From Lachnospiraceae bacterium (GTDB lineage Bacteria; Bacillota; Clostridia; Lachnospirales; Lachnospiraceae): a stretch of DNA of 41,998 nucleotides. The stretch's first letter is position 1, and each line of letters begins with the position of its first letter. The DNA is taken from NCBI GenBank assembly GCA_017633935.1, contig JAGBOJ010000017.1, positions 1 to 41,998 on the forward strand, written 5' to 3'. The notes under the pieces were generated by a model, which saw only the letters and a list, made by a program, of their open reading frames with translations, was not told the DNA's origin and ran no database searches. Below are positions 7,634 to 16,537 of the stretch, in pieces. Made by a program: the position numbers and the translations under genes.

Positions 7634-7739
7634 TCATCTACCTCCTGTATCAGAGTTATTGCGCCTTAAAATCCGTCCGTTAAACGCGGCGGTAAGGCCT
7701 TAACCTTTTATCGTGTTATAAAACCCTGAGGTAGGATCA

Positions 7740-7982
7740 TCATTTAACTATTCCCGCCTGCTTGAAAAGTCTTGCTACGGTAACGGTAGGCTGTGCCCCG
7801 TTCTTAAGCCACTTCTTTGCCTCTTCCTCATTTATCTTTACCTCTGCAGGCTCCTTTAATGGATCATAGGTTCCTATCTCCGCTACGGTCGAACCCTGCA
7901 TTGAGGTCCTTGAATCCGCCACAACGATCCTGTAAAAGGGTGCCTTCTTCTTTCCAATCCTTCTGAGTCTGATCTTAACCAT
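7740..7982 (-). CDS. rpsP: 30S ribosomal protein S16
   Basis: 80 residues, normal length. S16 binds 16S rRNA early in 30S assembly. The N-terminus [25 protein letters not shown] fits the family, followed by [14 protein letters not shown] residues ([13 protein letters not shown]) and [18 protein letters not shown]. It follows ffh after 72 nt. That gap holds a small hairpin (GGACC/GGTCC at 8030-8044) without a T tract on the minus strand, so ffh and rpsP probably share a transcript. Confidence 0.98.
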   Translation of the reverse strand: MVKIRLRRIGKKKAPFYRIVVADSRTSMQGSTVAEIGTYDPLKEPAEVKINEEEAKKWLKNGAQPTVTVARLFKQAGIVK

Positions 7983-8054
7983 TTTGCTACTTCCTTTCTT
8001 TACTTAACTTAAATGATTTATAATGTCACGGACCTGTGCGGTCCAAAAACATTG

Positions 8055-9401
8055 CTACATCTTCAGGTTTTTCATGAGGTTGTTTAACTGCCCCATAGAG
8101 CCCAGCCTGCCTTTTTTGCCGCCCATCTGCTTCATCAGCTTTGCGGCCTGCTCAAACTGCTTCGTCAGTCTGTTGACATACATTATATCCACGCCGGCAC
8201 CTGCGGCTATCCTGTGCTTTCTTTTGGGATTTAAGAGCTTCGGGTCGGCACGCTCCGCGGGAGTCATCGAAAAGATTATGGCCTCATTCCGCTTTAAGGA
8301 TGCCTCGTCTACAGCCGGCATATTCTTTCCTCCCATGCCGAGCATTGAAAGGATGGATGCCATTCCTCCCATCTTATTTATCTGCTTCATGCTGTCAAGA
8401 TAATCGTTAAAATCAAAGTGACCCTTTTTCAGCTTGTCGGTCATATTCTTTGATGTCTCTATATCGACATTCTCGGCAGCTTTTTCTATAAACGAAAGCA
8501 CATCTCCCATGCCGAGTATACGCGAAGCCATTCTGTCGGGATAAAACTGTTCAAAATCTGTGGGCTTTTCTCCGGTTGCGGCAAAGATTATCGGCTTACC
8601 CGTGATCGCCCTTATGGAAAGTGCCGCACCTCCTCTGGAATCGCCATCGAGCTTTGTTAAGATCACTCCGTCTATACCGACCTTATCGTTAAAGCCCTCT
8701 GCCACATCTACCGCAGCCTGACCCGTGCAGGAATCGACCACAAGAAGCGTATCGTGAACCTCTATGGCTGATTTCATATCGGCCAGCTCCTGCATAAGCT
8801 CTTCATCTATCTGCTGGCGTCCCGCAGTATCCAGGATCAGCACATTGAAATTATTCTTAAGTGCATGCTCATATGCCGCCTTTGCTATATCCACCGGTAA
8901 ATGACCGTCCCCCATAGCAAAGACCTCGGTATCTGTCTTTTCACCGTTTACCTGAAGCTGCTTTATGGCAGCCGGTCTGTATACGTCACAGGCCGCAAGC
9001 AGCACCTTCTTACCCTTTGTCTTAAGCTTTACCGCCAGCTTTCCGCAGGTGGTTGTCTTACCGGCACCGTTTAAGCCGCACATCATTATCACGGTCACCG
9101 ACTTTCCGGGAGCAAAGGTAAGCTCTGTCGTTTCAGAGCCCATAAGCGAGGTCATCTCCTCATTTACGATCTTTACGACCATCTGTCCGGGATTTAAGCC
9201 GTTCATAACATCGGCTCCGACCGCCTTCTCGGTCACCGCTTTCGTAAACTGCTTTACCACCTTGAAGTTGACATCCGCCTCAAGCAGTGCCATCTTGACC
9301 TCTTTTAAGGCGACCTTTACATCATCCTCGGTCAGCGTCCCCTTGGACCTGAGATTCTTAAATACATTCTGAAGTTTATCCGTTAAACTCTCAAATGCCA
9401 T
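8055..9401 (-). CDS. ffh: Signal recognition particle GTPase Ffh
   Basis: 448 residues. Ffh binds 4.5S/scRNA and signal sequences emerging from the ribosome and delivers them to FtsY at the membrane. The NG domain shows G1 GLNGAGKTT at 109-117, DTAGRQQIDEELM, and TKLDGDSRGGAAL. The M domain (about 300-448) is Met-rich (GMGGKNMP, LMKQMGG) and contains the RNA-binding helices around RKHRIAAGAG. A near-consensus promoter lies just upstream. The usual upstream partner ylxM is absent; instead a sensor gene ends there. The first gene of the ribosomal operon. Confidence 0.98.
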   Translation of the reverse strand: MAFESLTDKLQNVFKNLRSKGTLTEDDVKVALKEVKMALLEADVNFKVVKQFTKAVTEKAVGADVMNGLNPGQMVVKIVNEEMTSLMGSETTELTFAPGKSVTVIMMCGLNGAGKTTTCGKLAVKLKTKGKKVLLAACDVYRPAAIKQLQVNGEKTDTEVFAMGDGHLPVDIAKAAYEHALKNNFNVLILDTAGRQQIDEELMQELADMKSAIEVHDTLLVVDSCTGQAAVDVAEGFNDKVGIDGVILTKLDGDSRGGAALSIRAITGKPIIFAATGEKPTDFEQFYPDRMASRILGMGDVLSFIEKAAENVDIETSKNMTDKLKKGHFDFNDYLDSMKQINKMGGMASILSMLGMGGKNMPAVDEASLKRNEAIIFSMTPAERADPKLLNPKRKHRIAAGAGVDIMYVNRLTKQFEQAAKLMKQMGGKKGRLGSMGQLNNLMKNLKM

Positions 9402-9443
9402 AAATTCTCCCGATATACAACAGTTCCTTAAACAACATCACCG

Positions 9444-9472
9444 ATATTAGCACAGTAAAAGGCTGCTGTCAA
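9444..9472 (-). promoter_or_regulatory. Near-consensus sigma-A promoter for ffh-rpsP-khpA-rimM-trmD
   Basis: On the minus strand a perfect TTGACA (9472-9467), a 17-nt spacer, then TAATAT (9449-9444) preceded by TGC (extended -10). It starts 2 nt from the stop codon of the permease-kinase gene, so the ribosomal operon has its own strong promoter there. No terminator stem is visible between the two. Confidence 0.85.
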
Positions 9473-9473
9473 C

Positions 9474-12380
9474 TTATAAATTTGACAGCACTTTTACCAA
9501 CGTCGCCATAAGCTGTTTTACATCTATCGGCTTTGCCACATGCGCATCCATCCCCGCCTGCCTTGCAGCCTCCACATCCTCTTTAAATGCATTGGCCGTC
9601 ATTGCCACGATCGGTATCCTTGAAAGCTCCTCATTTTCAATTTTCCTTATAGCCGCTGTCGCCTCATATCCGTTCATCACGGGCATCTGGATATCCATCA
9701 GGACCGCGCAGTAATCTCCGGGCTTTGAAGCTGACACCTTTTCAAATGCCTCTTTGCCGTTTTCGGCGGTATCCACCTCAAATCCCGCTTCCTCCAAAAG
9801 GATCATCGCTATTTCACGGTTGATCTCATTATCATCCGCAAGAAGGATTTTAAGACCGGAAAAATCCGCATTTTCGATATCCTCCTCGCTGATGCTCTCC
9901 TGCTCTTTTCCTTCCTCTGCCAGATCAAATGTAAGCTCTATTATGAATTCGGTACCCTTATGCTGCACCGATTCAACCCTGATGCTTCCGCCCATAAGCT
10001 CTATGATGCTCTTTGTGATCGCCATCCCGAGCCCCGTCCCCTGTATGGAGGAGGCGGTTTTTTCTCTTGAATATTCTTCAAATACCGTGGCTGCAAACTC
10101 CGGACTCATACCCATACCGCTGTCCTTTACAGAAAGCACATAGGATGCCTTTTCATCCGATGAATCCGTTTCGGAAAGAGTCACCGTCACGCTTCCTCCT
10201 TCGGGAGTGAATTTAAAGGCGTTGCTTATCAGATTCAACAGCACGCGGTTAAGCCTGTTTGCATCACAGTAAACATATCTGTGGACCAGACTGTCGGTAT
10301 TTACCTTATAATCAATGCCCTTGGTGCTCATCTGTGTGGAGAACATATCGTAGACCTCGTCCATCTTCTCCTTTAAATCCGACCTTTCCACCTCAAGCTC
10401 CATTTTTCCGTTTTCAATACGGCTCATTTCCAGCACGTCATTTATAAGAGCCAGCAGATGCCTGCTCGAGCCCTCAATCTTTTTAAGGTATTCCGTGACC
10501 TTTTCCGGAGTGTCTTTTTCCTTAAGTGCCAGATCGGTATACCCTATTATGGCATTCATCGGCGTTCTTATATCATGACTCATATTTGAAAGAAAGACGC
10601 TTTTTGCCCGGCTGCTCTCCTCGGCCTGCAGCTTTTGTATCTCCATGTCCTTTTCCCGTTTCAGCATTGCCTTATAGATATTAAACATCACAAGAAGCGC
10701 TGTCACGATGACTGTCATCTGTATCCAGCTGTTTGATGCCATATCCTGCCCTACCTCGTCCATCTTTTTTTCAAGGAAGGCGTTTGCTTCCGCTTTATCC
10801 TCCTCACTTAAAAGAACTCCGTTTGCTTCAAGCTCATCGATATTATAATCATTCAGATCCACAAGCACGCGATTTGTCGTCTCGTGAGTCGCCTCCCTCA
10901 GCCACAGCATGGAAGTAAAAAATATCATAAAAAGCAGTGTCACCCATACAGCCGTGGTCTTTCCGAAACGATGCGATCTGTCCTTGCTGAAGACCAGTCT
11001 GAAAAATATCAGACCGAAGACGCTCCATGCTATGAGTATGAGATAGGATTCCGTGGAAAGGGTGCTTACTGTCCATATATTCGGGATCATAAAATAAAGG
11101 AAAAACAGGGTTGAAACGGCAGCTCCAAGTATACCTGTTATCTGCACCGCAGTGTTTTTATCGTCTCTTGCAAGCTTGAATGCCGCTGCCGAGGTATAAG
11201 TATAAGCGATCAGTGCCCCTATCGTATTTACATCCACTATCCAGCCGATTGCCGCCCTTCCCGCAAAAGGTACCACAACGGATACAGCCATGAGAAATTT
11301 CAGCGCATTTACCGGATTTTCGTTCTTATCGAGTCTCCCAAACCACGGGGGCAGGATCTCATCCGCGGACATTGCATAAAGCATACGGCTTGCCGCAATG
11401 TAATTTCCTATAAGACCCGTGACTATACCGGCGGTCACGGTTATCCCGAGTATGGCTGCACCCGCCGTACCCATAGCCTTATGTACGGCATAAAACACCG
11501 GTATCCCGGCATAGCCCCCCTGAAAGGCAAGATCATTTATATATCCGGTCCAGCTTTCATACCCCTCCGGTCTTGCCGAAGCCGCTATATATGTAAGTGC
11601 CGCATAGCAGAATAATCCGGCTGTAAGGGATGAGAGCATTATCCAAAGACTCTTTTTCGGTGAAAACTTAAAGCCCTGTGTGGAATTTGATATCGATTCA
11701 AAGCCTACAAAAGCCCACGGCGCCAATACAACTATGTTTGCAATCTGACTGATGCCGCTTTTTCCGGTTGGTGCAAAAAAGGGCTCTGCAGCCGCTGTAC
11801 CGCCGTTTTTATTAAAAACCGCAACAGCACATATAAAGACCCCGGCCACAAGGGATACAGCCAGTACAGTCTGCAGTCTGGCAGCGCAGCGCTTGTTTTT
11901 TATACATATAAACCCTGCGGCAAGGATAGTAATGACGGTAAGAATGACCTCACCCATATAGACATCGTATCCGGCCACCTGATAATGAAAGCCTATCTGA
12001 AGAGCGCTTCCGAAGAGATTTCTGAAGATCAGCACTATGGCTGTGGCATTAGCCCACATTATGGCTATATACACCAGAATGAGAAACCACGCGCTTAAAA
12101 AGCCGTGGTCATAGCCGAAGACCTCTACCGAATAGGTAAGAGTCCCTCCGACATCCGGATATTTATTCATAAGAAAATGGTAGTTGACACCGATGAGCAG
12201 CATTATCGCCGCCCCGAAAAGCATTCCCAGCGCGGTACCCAAAGGTCCCGCAAGCGGAAGGAAGGTCGTACCGGGCATGACGAATGCACCCCAGCCGACC
12301 GCACAGCCGACAGATAAAGCCCATACCTCGATTTTTGACAGATACCGGCTGAGTCCGCCTTGCGTATTCTGTGTATCCAT
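9474..12380 (-). CDS. APC-type amino acid permease fused to hybrid histidine kinase and receiver
   Basis: 968 residues from the ATG at 12380, which has AGGAG 5 nt upstream; the in-frame GTG at 12386 overlaps that site. Residues 10-465 form an APC-superfamily transporter of about 12 helices (VGWGAFVMPGTTF, PWAFVGFESI). Two more helices (about 475-493 and 552-570) flank an acidic, probably external stretch. Then come a HisKA domain with SNMSHDIRTPMN (phospho-acceptor His602), a HATPase domain (N-box NLISNAFKFT near 720, DSGMGM 753-758, GTGLGMAI) and a receiver (Asp849/850, phospho-acceptor Asp896 in LMDIQMP, Lys950). It is most like a transporter-coupled sensor (compare Pseudomonas CbrA, which uses an SLC5-type transporter). 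Substrate and target are unknown; no DNA-binding regulator is adjacent. It begins 8 nt after the FtsA-like gene's stop. Confidence 0.92.
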   Translation of the reverse strand: MDTQNTQGGLSRYLSKIEVWALSVGCAVGWGAFVMPGTTFLPLAGPLGTALGMLFGAAIMLLIGVNYHFLMNKYPDVGGTLTYSVEVFGYDHGFLSAWFLILVYIAIMWANATAIVLIFRNLFGSALQIGFHYQVAGYDVYMGEVILTVITILAAGFICIKNKRCAARLQTVLAVSLVAGVFICAVAVFNKNGGTAAAEPFFAPTGKSGISQIANIVVLAPWAFVGFESISNSTQGFKFSPKKSLWIMLSSLTAGLFCYAALTYIAASARPEGYESWTGYINDLAFQGGYAGIPVFYAVHKAMGTAGAAILGITVTAGIVTGLIGNYIAASRMLYAMSADEILPPWFGRLDKNENPVNALKFLMAVSVVVPFAGRAAIGWIVDVNTIGALIAYTYTSAAAFKLARDDKNTAVQITGILGAAVSTLFFLYFMIPNIWTVSTLSTESYLILIAWSVFGLIFFRLVFSKDRSHRFGKTTAVWVTLLFMIFFTSMLWLREATHETTNRVLVDLNDYNIDELEANGVLLSEEDKAEANAFLEKKMDEVGQDMASNSWIQMTVIVTALLVMFNIYKAMLKREKDMEIQKLQAEESSRAKSVFLSNMSHDIRTPMNAIIGYTDLALKEKDTPEKVTEYLKKIEGSSRHLLALINDVLEMSRIENGKMELEVERSDLKEKMDEVYDMFSTQMSTKGIDYKVNTDSLVHRYVYCDANRLNRVLLNLISNAFKFTPEGGSVTVTLSETDSSDEKASYVLSVKDSGMGMSPEFAATVFEEYSREKTASSIQGTGLGMAITKSIIELMGGSIRVESVQHKGTEFIIELTFDLAEEGKEQESISEEDIENADFSGLKILLADDNEINREIAMILLEEAGFEVDTAENGKEAFEKVSASKPGDYCAVLMDIQMPVMNGYEATAAIRKIENEELSRIPIVAMTANAFKEDVEAARQAGMDAHVAKPIDVKQLMATLVKVLSNL

Positions 12381-12388
12381 TGTCACTC

Positions 12389-14683
12389 CTAACTCTGCCA
12401 GTAGATCTCAAGAATATCCCCGGGGCGGAGCTTTTCGGCAAAGGAGCTTATCTTAAGACCGTTGAGCTTGGTGACGACGCTCTTTCCGCCCGGCTTTTTT
12501 AAGTCAAAATCGATCTTGTCGAACACATCCACATATATATATTCCTTCTTGCCCGAAAGCAGTACCTCCCCGCCGTTTACCCTTACCGTCATATCAACGG
12601 TACCGTCAGGATTTCTTTTAAGCATCTCTGCGCTTTTTTCCTCTTCTTCCTTAAGGTCATCTGCTTTACCGTCTTCTTCGGATTCATTCTTTAAGGTATC
12701 TTCTTTTTGCGCCTTTTCTTCATCCGCGGTCTCTTTTAACGGCTCATTATCATCCTTTTTTTCGTCCTCTTTTTCATCAGACCCGGATTTTCCGGTATCT
12801 TCAGTATCCTCCGGCTTTTCTGCATCTTTAGTACTATCCGTATTTTCTGTTTTATCTGTCTCTTCCGGATTTTCCGTCTTTTCGGGCTCGTTTTTGTTTT
12901 CTTTGGGATCGCCTGTAAGCTCTTCCTGCTTTATCTCTATCTCCACAGAGAAATTCTCATAAACCGGCATATCGGAATACGCCTCTTCGTGGTTTACATA
13001 AATTTCAGAGTCGTCCTCCTTGGTTATATCCATGAAATCAAGCACCTGCGCGACCGTATAATAATCCCTCATTATAACCTCATCGCCGGACTTTATCTCA
13101 TAATAACCGCTCTGAAGCTCACCGTTGACCGCAGCGAATTTCGGCATCGTCACGGTCTTGTCGTTTACGTTTATTTTGATCGACTGCTTGTACTCCGGCA
13201 GCGAATCTATCGTGATCACCGCAGGCTCGCCCGCAGTTGACGGCTGTACCTCGATAATGTCTCCCGCCTTTATCTTGGCATTTATCGGAGCAGTCTCACC
13301 GTTGAGCGTGATCACGGCACCCTCTCCCATTGTGCCTCTTGCCACCCTCTGCTTTCCGTTTACGGTATAGTTTATCTCCTTCCCCCTCTTCGGGAAAAGA
13401 TCCGCGTTGGGGAAGCCCGAAGCCATTGCCGCATCCACGATCTGCAGATGATCGTTATCGTAAAGCTTTACCTGTGTTCCGTTAAATGAGACAAAGATAA
13501 AATTATTGACCTGATTATAGAAATTAAGGCAGATGCCTATGGGGGTCACGAGCAGTGAATCCTTCTTTACCCTCTCATCCCTGAAATCGATCCCCTTTAA
13601 GACCTCTTCTCCCTTTACCGCAACCCTTTCGCGAGCTATCTGCATTTCGTCGGCAAGGATCTCGGTAAACACAGGCACCTTGCCGCCGCCTCCGACCACA
13701 AATATGGCACTTACGGGCTTGCCTCCGTTCAGCTTCTTTATCTGGTCGGAAACCTCCCTTGCTATCATAGAGGCGGTGGGTCTTAATATCTCCTGAACCT
13801 CCCTGGCATCGGTCTTCTGCTTAATCCCCATGATATCGGTAAACTCTATCGCCGCCTTCTGGTTCACGCCGAATTTTATCCTTTCGGCTTCATCAAAGTC
13901 CGTAAGAAAATGCTTGGCTATGGCCTCCGTGAGCTCATCTCCGGCACTCGGTATCATACCGTAGGCAATGATAGCCCCGTCGCGGGTGATCGAAATATCG
14001 CTCGTCCCGGCACCCACATCGACAAGCGCCAGATTCAGCATCCTGTATGACTTCGGTATGGCAAGCTCCATAGCCGCGATAGGCTCTAAAGTCATATTAG
14101 CAACATTTAGCCCTGCCATCCCGACAGCCTTGTAAAGCCCGTCCACCACCTCATCGGGCAGAAAGGTCGCTATGACATCCGCCCCGATCTCATTTCCCTT
14201 GTGGCTCAGAAGCTCACCCATCGGATATTTATTCAGATAATATCTCTCAACCGTATATCCGACACAGTAAAATCTCATATTCAGGGTATTGCTGTTTAAG
14301 AATTCCTCATAAGCCTTCTGCGCTCCCAGAAGCTCGAGGGAATATATATGCTCGGCTGTAACGTCCGTATCCTCGTCGAATTTATGCTCCACATGGACCG
14401 TCACCGTTCTTAACACACGTCCCGCAGCCGCTATGCATACATCGCTTAAAGGCTGTCCCGTCTTTCTCTGGAGCTCGGCCTTTACATCCATGATCGCATC
14501 CGCAACTGCTGCTATATCGTGTATCTGCCCGTCAAGCATCGCCCTTGTCTCATGCAGCCTGCTCTGTATGGCTATGACATGGAATTTCTTATTGAACATA
14601 TATCCGACGGTTCCGACTATGCTTCTGGTCCCTATGTCGAGCCCGAACACCAGAGGTCCGGGATATCTTTCACCCTTTGCCAT
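12389..14683 (-). CDS. FtsA-like actin-fold protein with C-terminal repeat/acidic extension
   Basis: 764 residues, versus about 420 for FtsA. Residues 10-395 are an actin-fold ATPase: phosphate-1 GLDIGTRSIVG (14-24), phosphate-2 VDVGAGTSDIS (221-231), adenosine motif VVGGGGKVPVF (329-339). The extension has three short repeats, each starting near a V-N-G/D turn (437-444, 502-509, 698-705) and ending with GD plus hydrophobics (KAGDIIEV, KSGDEVIM, RPGDILEI), perhaps beta-grasp-like. A Glu/Asp/Lys-rich linker (about 590-690) separates repeats 2 and 3. The typical FtsA C-terminal amphipathic membrane helix is not evident. FtsA is missing from the dcw cluster, so this may be a divergent FtsA or a separate envelope factor. 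It overlaps the flavoprotein gene by 14 nt. Confidence 0.82.
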   Translation of the reverse strand: MAKGERYPGPLVFGLDIGTRSIVGTVGYMFNKKFHVIAIQSRLHETRAMLDGQIHDIAAVADAIMDVKAELQRKTGQPLSDVCIAAAGRVLRTVTVHVEHKFDEDTDVTAEHIYSLELLGAQKAYEEFLNSNTLNMRFYCVGYTVERYYLNKYPMGELLSHKGNEIGADVIATFLPDEVVDGLYKAVGMAGLNVANMTLEPIAAMELAIPKSYRMLNLALVDVGAGTSDISITRDGAIIAYGMIPSAGDELTEAIAKHFLTDFDEAERIKFGVNQKAAIEFTDIMGIKQKTDAREVQEILRPTASMIAREVSDQIKKLNGGKPVSAIFVVGGGGKVPVFTEILADEMQIARERVAVKGEEVLKGIDFRDERVKKDSLLVTPIGICLNFYNQVNNFIFVSFNGTQVKLYDNDHLQIVDAAMASGFPNADLFPKRGKEINYTVNGKQRVARGTMGEGAVITLNGETAPINAKIKAGDIIEVQPSTAGEPAVITIDSLPEYKQSIKINVNDKTVTMPKFAAVNGELQSGYYEIKSGDEVIMRDYYTVAQVLDFMDITKEDDSEIYVNHEEAYSDMPVYENFSVEIEIKQEELTGDPKENKNEPEKTENPEETDKTENTDSTKDAEKPEDTEDTGKSGSDEKEDEKKDDNEPLKETADEEKAQKEDTLKNESEEDGKADDLKEEEEKSAEMLKRNPDGTVDMTVRVNGGEVLLSGKKEYIYVDVFDKIDFDLKKPGGKSVVTKLNGLKISSFAEKLRPGDILEIYWQS

Positions 14684-15911
14684 TTGCTTTTTTACCTTTC
14701 ACATTTCCCTTTCCCAATATCCTGTCAGCAAATCCCATCGCAAGACTTACGGTCACATCCGAATTGTAATGCTCCCATTCTCCCCAGCGTCCGAGTCCGA
14801 AGACCTTCCGGTTTGCGGCCTCATCAAGAATATATGCGATCGCTTCGCGCTTGTCTATCGTATTAACGGGATATGCATATTTATTCTTAAAATATGTATG
14901 TCCGTCATTTAAGTCAGCCCGTTTCAGATTGGTCTCCGTCCAGTAGCCCTTTGACCCTTTGCAGAAATTTGAGCGGTATAATATCCTGTGATACTCCTTC
15001 TTCTCATCGGGGAAATACATCCAGTGCGCATCGGTATCCACAGTCTCATCAAAATACTTTATAACCACAGACGTATATTTAAGCCTTCTTACCGCATCAT
15101 GGAACTTTTCATCCACACCCTGTATATTTGAAAAGCTCACCCACGGAGCCGTATTTATTATGATATCGGCTTTATACTGACCGTTTACCGTCCTTTCACG
15201 CATATCGATCTCTTCGGCCTTTACGTTATATTCGATATTATCCTTTATGGCAGAGGCCATATTGAGCCAGAGCTTTCCGTAGCCGTATTCCTTAGGATAA
15301 TAAAAGGCTGCATGTCCCGGAAGAGACCCGAAGATGCGCTGCTTTCTGAGGCAGCTTTTAAGGGTTTCCTCAAATGATACATCCGGCAGCTTTTCAAGCC
15401 AGTATGTACCGAGCTCGTTTAAATTCATCGACCACATCTTACGGTTATACGGGAGCATATAGTCCTTTGCGATCTTCTCACCGAGCTTCCACGGTATCCA
15501 TTCCACAAAGGATTCCGGCTTCGGGACGCCGATATTGCAGCCGGCCTTTGCTATCGCCTTTAAATGCTCTATCTGCTCATCCTCGGGAAGCTGCCATATG
15601 CTGGACTCAAAGGGATAATCTATCACATGCTCTCCGAGATCTATCTTTGATATCCTCTCAAATCTGTTCCACTCCTCTTCGGGCAGGAACTCAAATAAAA
15701 ACTTATTCACCTCCGGGCGCCTTATATCCAGAAAGTGTCCGCCTCCGGTATCAAGCATCTTTCCGTCGACCTCTGCGCTCCTGCAGAGCCCTCCGGCCTC
15801 ACTTTTTTCTTCAAGCACCAGAAAAGAGCTTTCACCCTCCTGTTTTAATCTGTTCGCAAGAGTAAGTCCGGCAGGTCCGGCACCCAGTATAAGATATTTA
15901 ACCCTGTTCAA
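14670..15911 (-). CDS. FAD-dependent amine-oxidase/UDP-galactopyranose-mutase-like protein
   Basis: 413 residues. The dinucleotide-binding N-terminus is YLILGAGPAGLTLANRL, followed by LEEKSEAGGLCRSAEVDG and DTGGGHFLD, the arrangement found in UDP-galactopyranose mutase and protoporphyrinogen-oxidase-like flavoproteins. ADIIINTAPW near residue 250 and the C-terminal FGLGRWGEWEHYNSD resemble the second FAD-contact region. No signal peptide is seen. It could act on a nucleotide sugar for envelope glycans; the substrate cannot be read from sequence. It overlaps coaE by 4 nt and the FtsA-like gene by 14 nt, so all three are co-translated. Confidence 0.8.
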   Translation of the reverse strand: MNRVKYLILGAGPAGLTLANRLKQEGESSFLVLEEKSEAGGLCRSAEVDGKMLDTGGGHFLDIRRPEVNKFLFEFLPEEEWNRFERISKIDLGEHVIDYPFESSIWQLPEDEQIEHLKAIAKAGCNIGVPKPESFVEWIPWKLGEKIAKDYMLPYNRKMWSMNLNELGTYWLEKLPDVSFEETLKSCLRKQRIFGSLPGHAAFYYPKEYGYGKLWLNMASAIKDNIEYNVKAEEIDMRERTVNGQYKADIIINTAPWVSFSNIQGVDEKFHDAVRRLKYTSVVIKYFDETVDTDAHWMYFPDEKKEYHRILYRSNFCKGSKGYWTETNLKRADLNDGHTYFKNKYAYPVNTIDKREAIAYILDEAANRKVFGLGRWGEWEHYNSDVTVSLAMGFADRILGKGNVKGKKANGKG

Positions 15912-16537
15912 AAATACTTCTCCTTTTGCTTTAATATTTTTACGATATTATCTTCAAGTGCGGCCTCATCGCCGTTATTATCTATTATCTCGTCACAGTG
16001 CTCCCTGAATCCGGCCTCGCTTAACTGGGCCTTATAGATCCCGTCGATCTTTTCGTCACTGTAATTTCTGCTCTCCTTAAGCCTCTTTCTCCTTACATCC
16101 TCCGATGCATATATATACCAGAGCTCATCACAGATCCTGTCATATCCGCATTCTATCAAAAGCGCTGCCTCTATAAAAAGCAGGTCATGTCTGCCCTTTT
16201 TTCTTTCATCGGTTATGACTCCCGCAATATAGTCATTTACGGCGGGATGAATGATGTCATTTATTTTTTTTCTTAAGGACGGGTCCCTATAGATAAATTC
16301 CGCCATCTTCGCCCTGTTTATGCTTCCGTCCCCATCAAGGACCTCCCTGCTTAAAAGCGATACCGTTTCATTATAGCACGCTCCGCCCGGGTTAAGCATA
16401 TTTTTTGCGATATCATCCGCGATCAGTATACGGCAGTCAGACTTTTCTTTAAGAATGGCAAGAACACTGCTCTTTCCGGCTCCGACCCCGCCCGTGATAC
16501 CCACGACAAGCGGTTTTCCAATCCTTTCAGTGAGCAT
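15908..16537 (-). CDS. coaE: Dephospho-CoA kinase
   Basis: 209 residues. CoaE phosphorylates the 3'-hydroxyl of dephospho-CoA in the last step of coenzyme A synthesis. The P-loop is GITGGVGAGKSSVL near the N-terminus. RILIADDIAKNMLNPGG and IIHPAVNDYIA are the family's substrate-binding segments, and the lid region VRRKRLKESRNYSDEKI contains paired arginines. It overlaps polA by 11 nt; the polA-coaE pairing is common in Firmicutes. The 4-nt overlap with the next gene continues the chain. Confidence 0.96.
   Translation of the reverse strand: MLTERIGKPLVVGITGGVGAGKSSVLAILKEKSDCRILIADDIAKNMLNPGGACYNETVSLLSREVLDGDGSINRAKMAEFIYRDPSLRKKINDIIHPAVNDYIAGVITDERKKGRHDLLFIEAALLIECGYDRICDELWYIYASEDVRRKRLKESRNYSDEKIDGIYKAQLSEAGFREHCDEIIDNNGDEAALEDNIVKILKQKEKYF

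Noticed and set aside
7691..7705. Near-palindrome GGTAAGGCCTTAACC between khpA and rpsP
   Set aside because: No loop, no T tract and imperfect ends; neither a terminator nor a recognisable site.
8030..8044. GGACC/GGTCC hairpin between ffh and rpsP as terminator
   Set aside because: Only 5 bp and followed on the minus strand by GTGACATTAT rather than T; the genes very likely share a transcript.
12380..12386. GTG at 12386 as start of the permease-kinase gene
   Set aside because: It overlaps the AGGAG site that correctly spaces the ATG at 12380.
12462..12962. Plus-strand Ser/Phe-rich frame of 166 codons
   Set aside because: Mirror image of the acidic Glu/Asp/Lys linker of the FtsA-like gene; composition is an antisense artefact.
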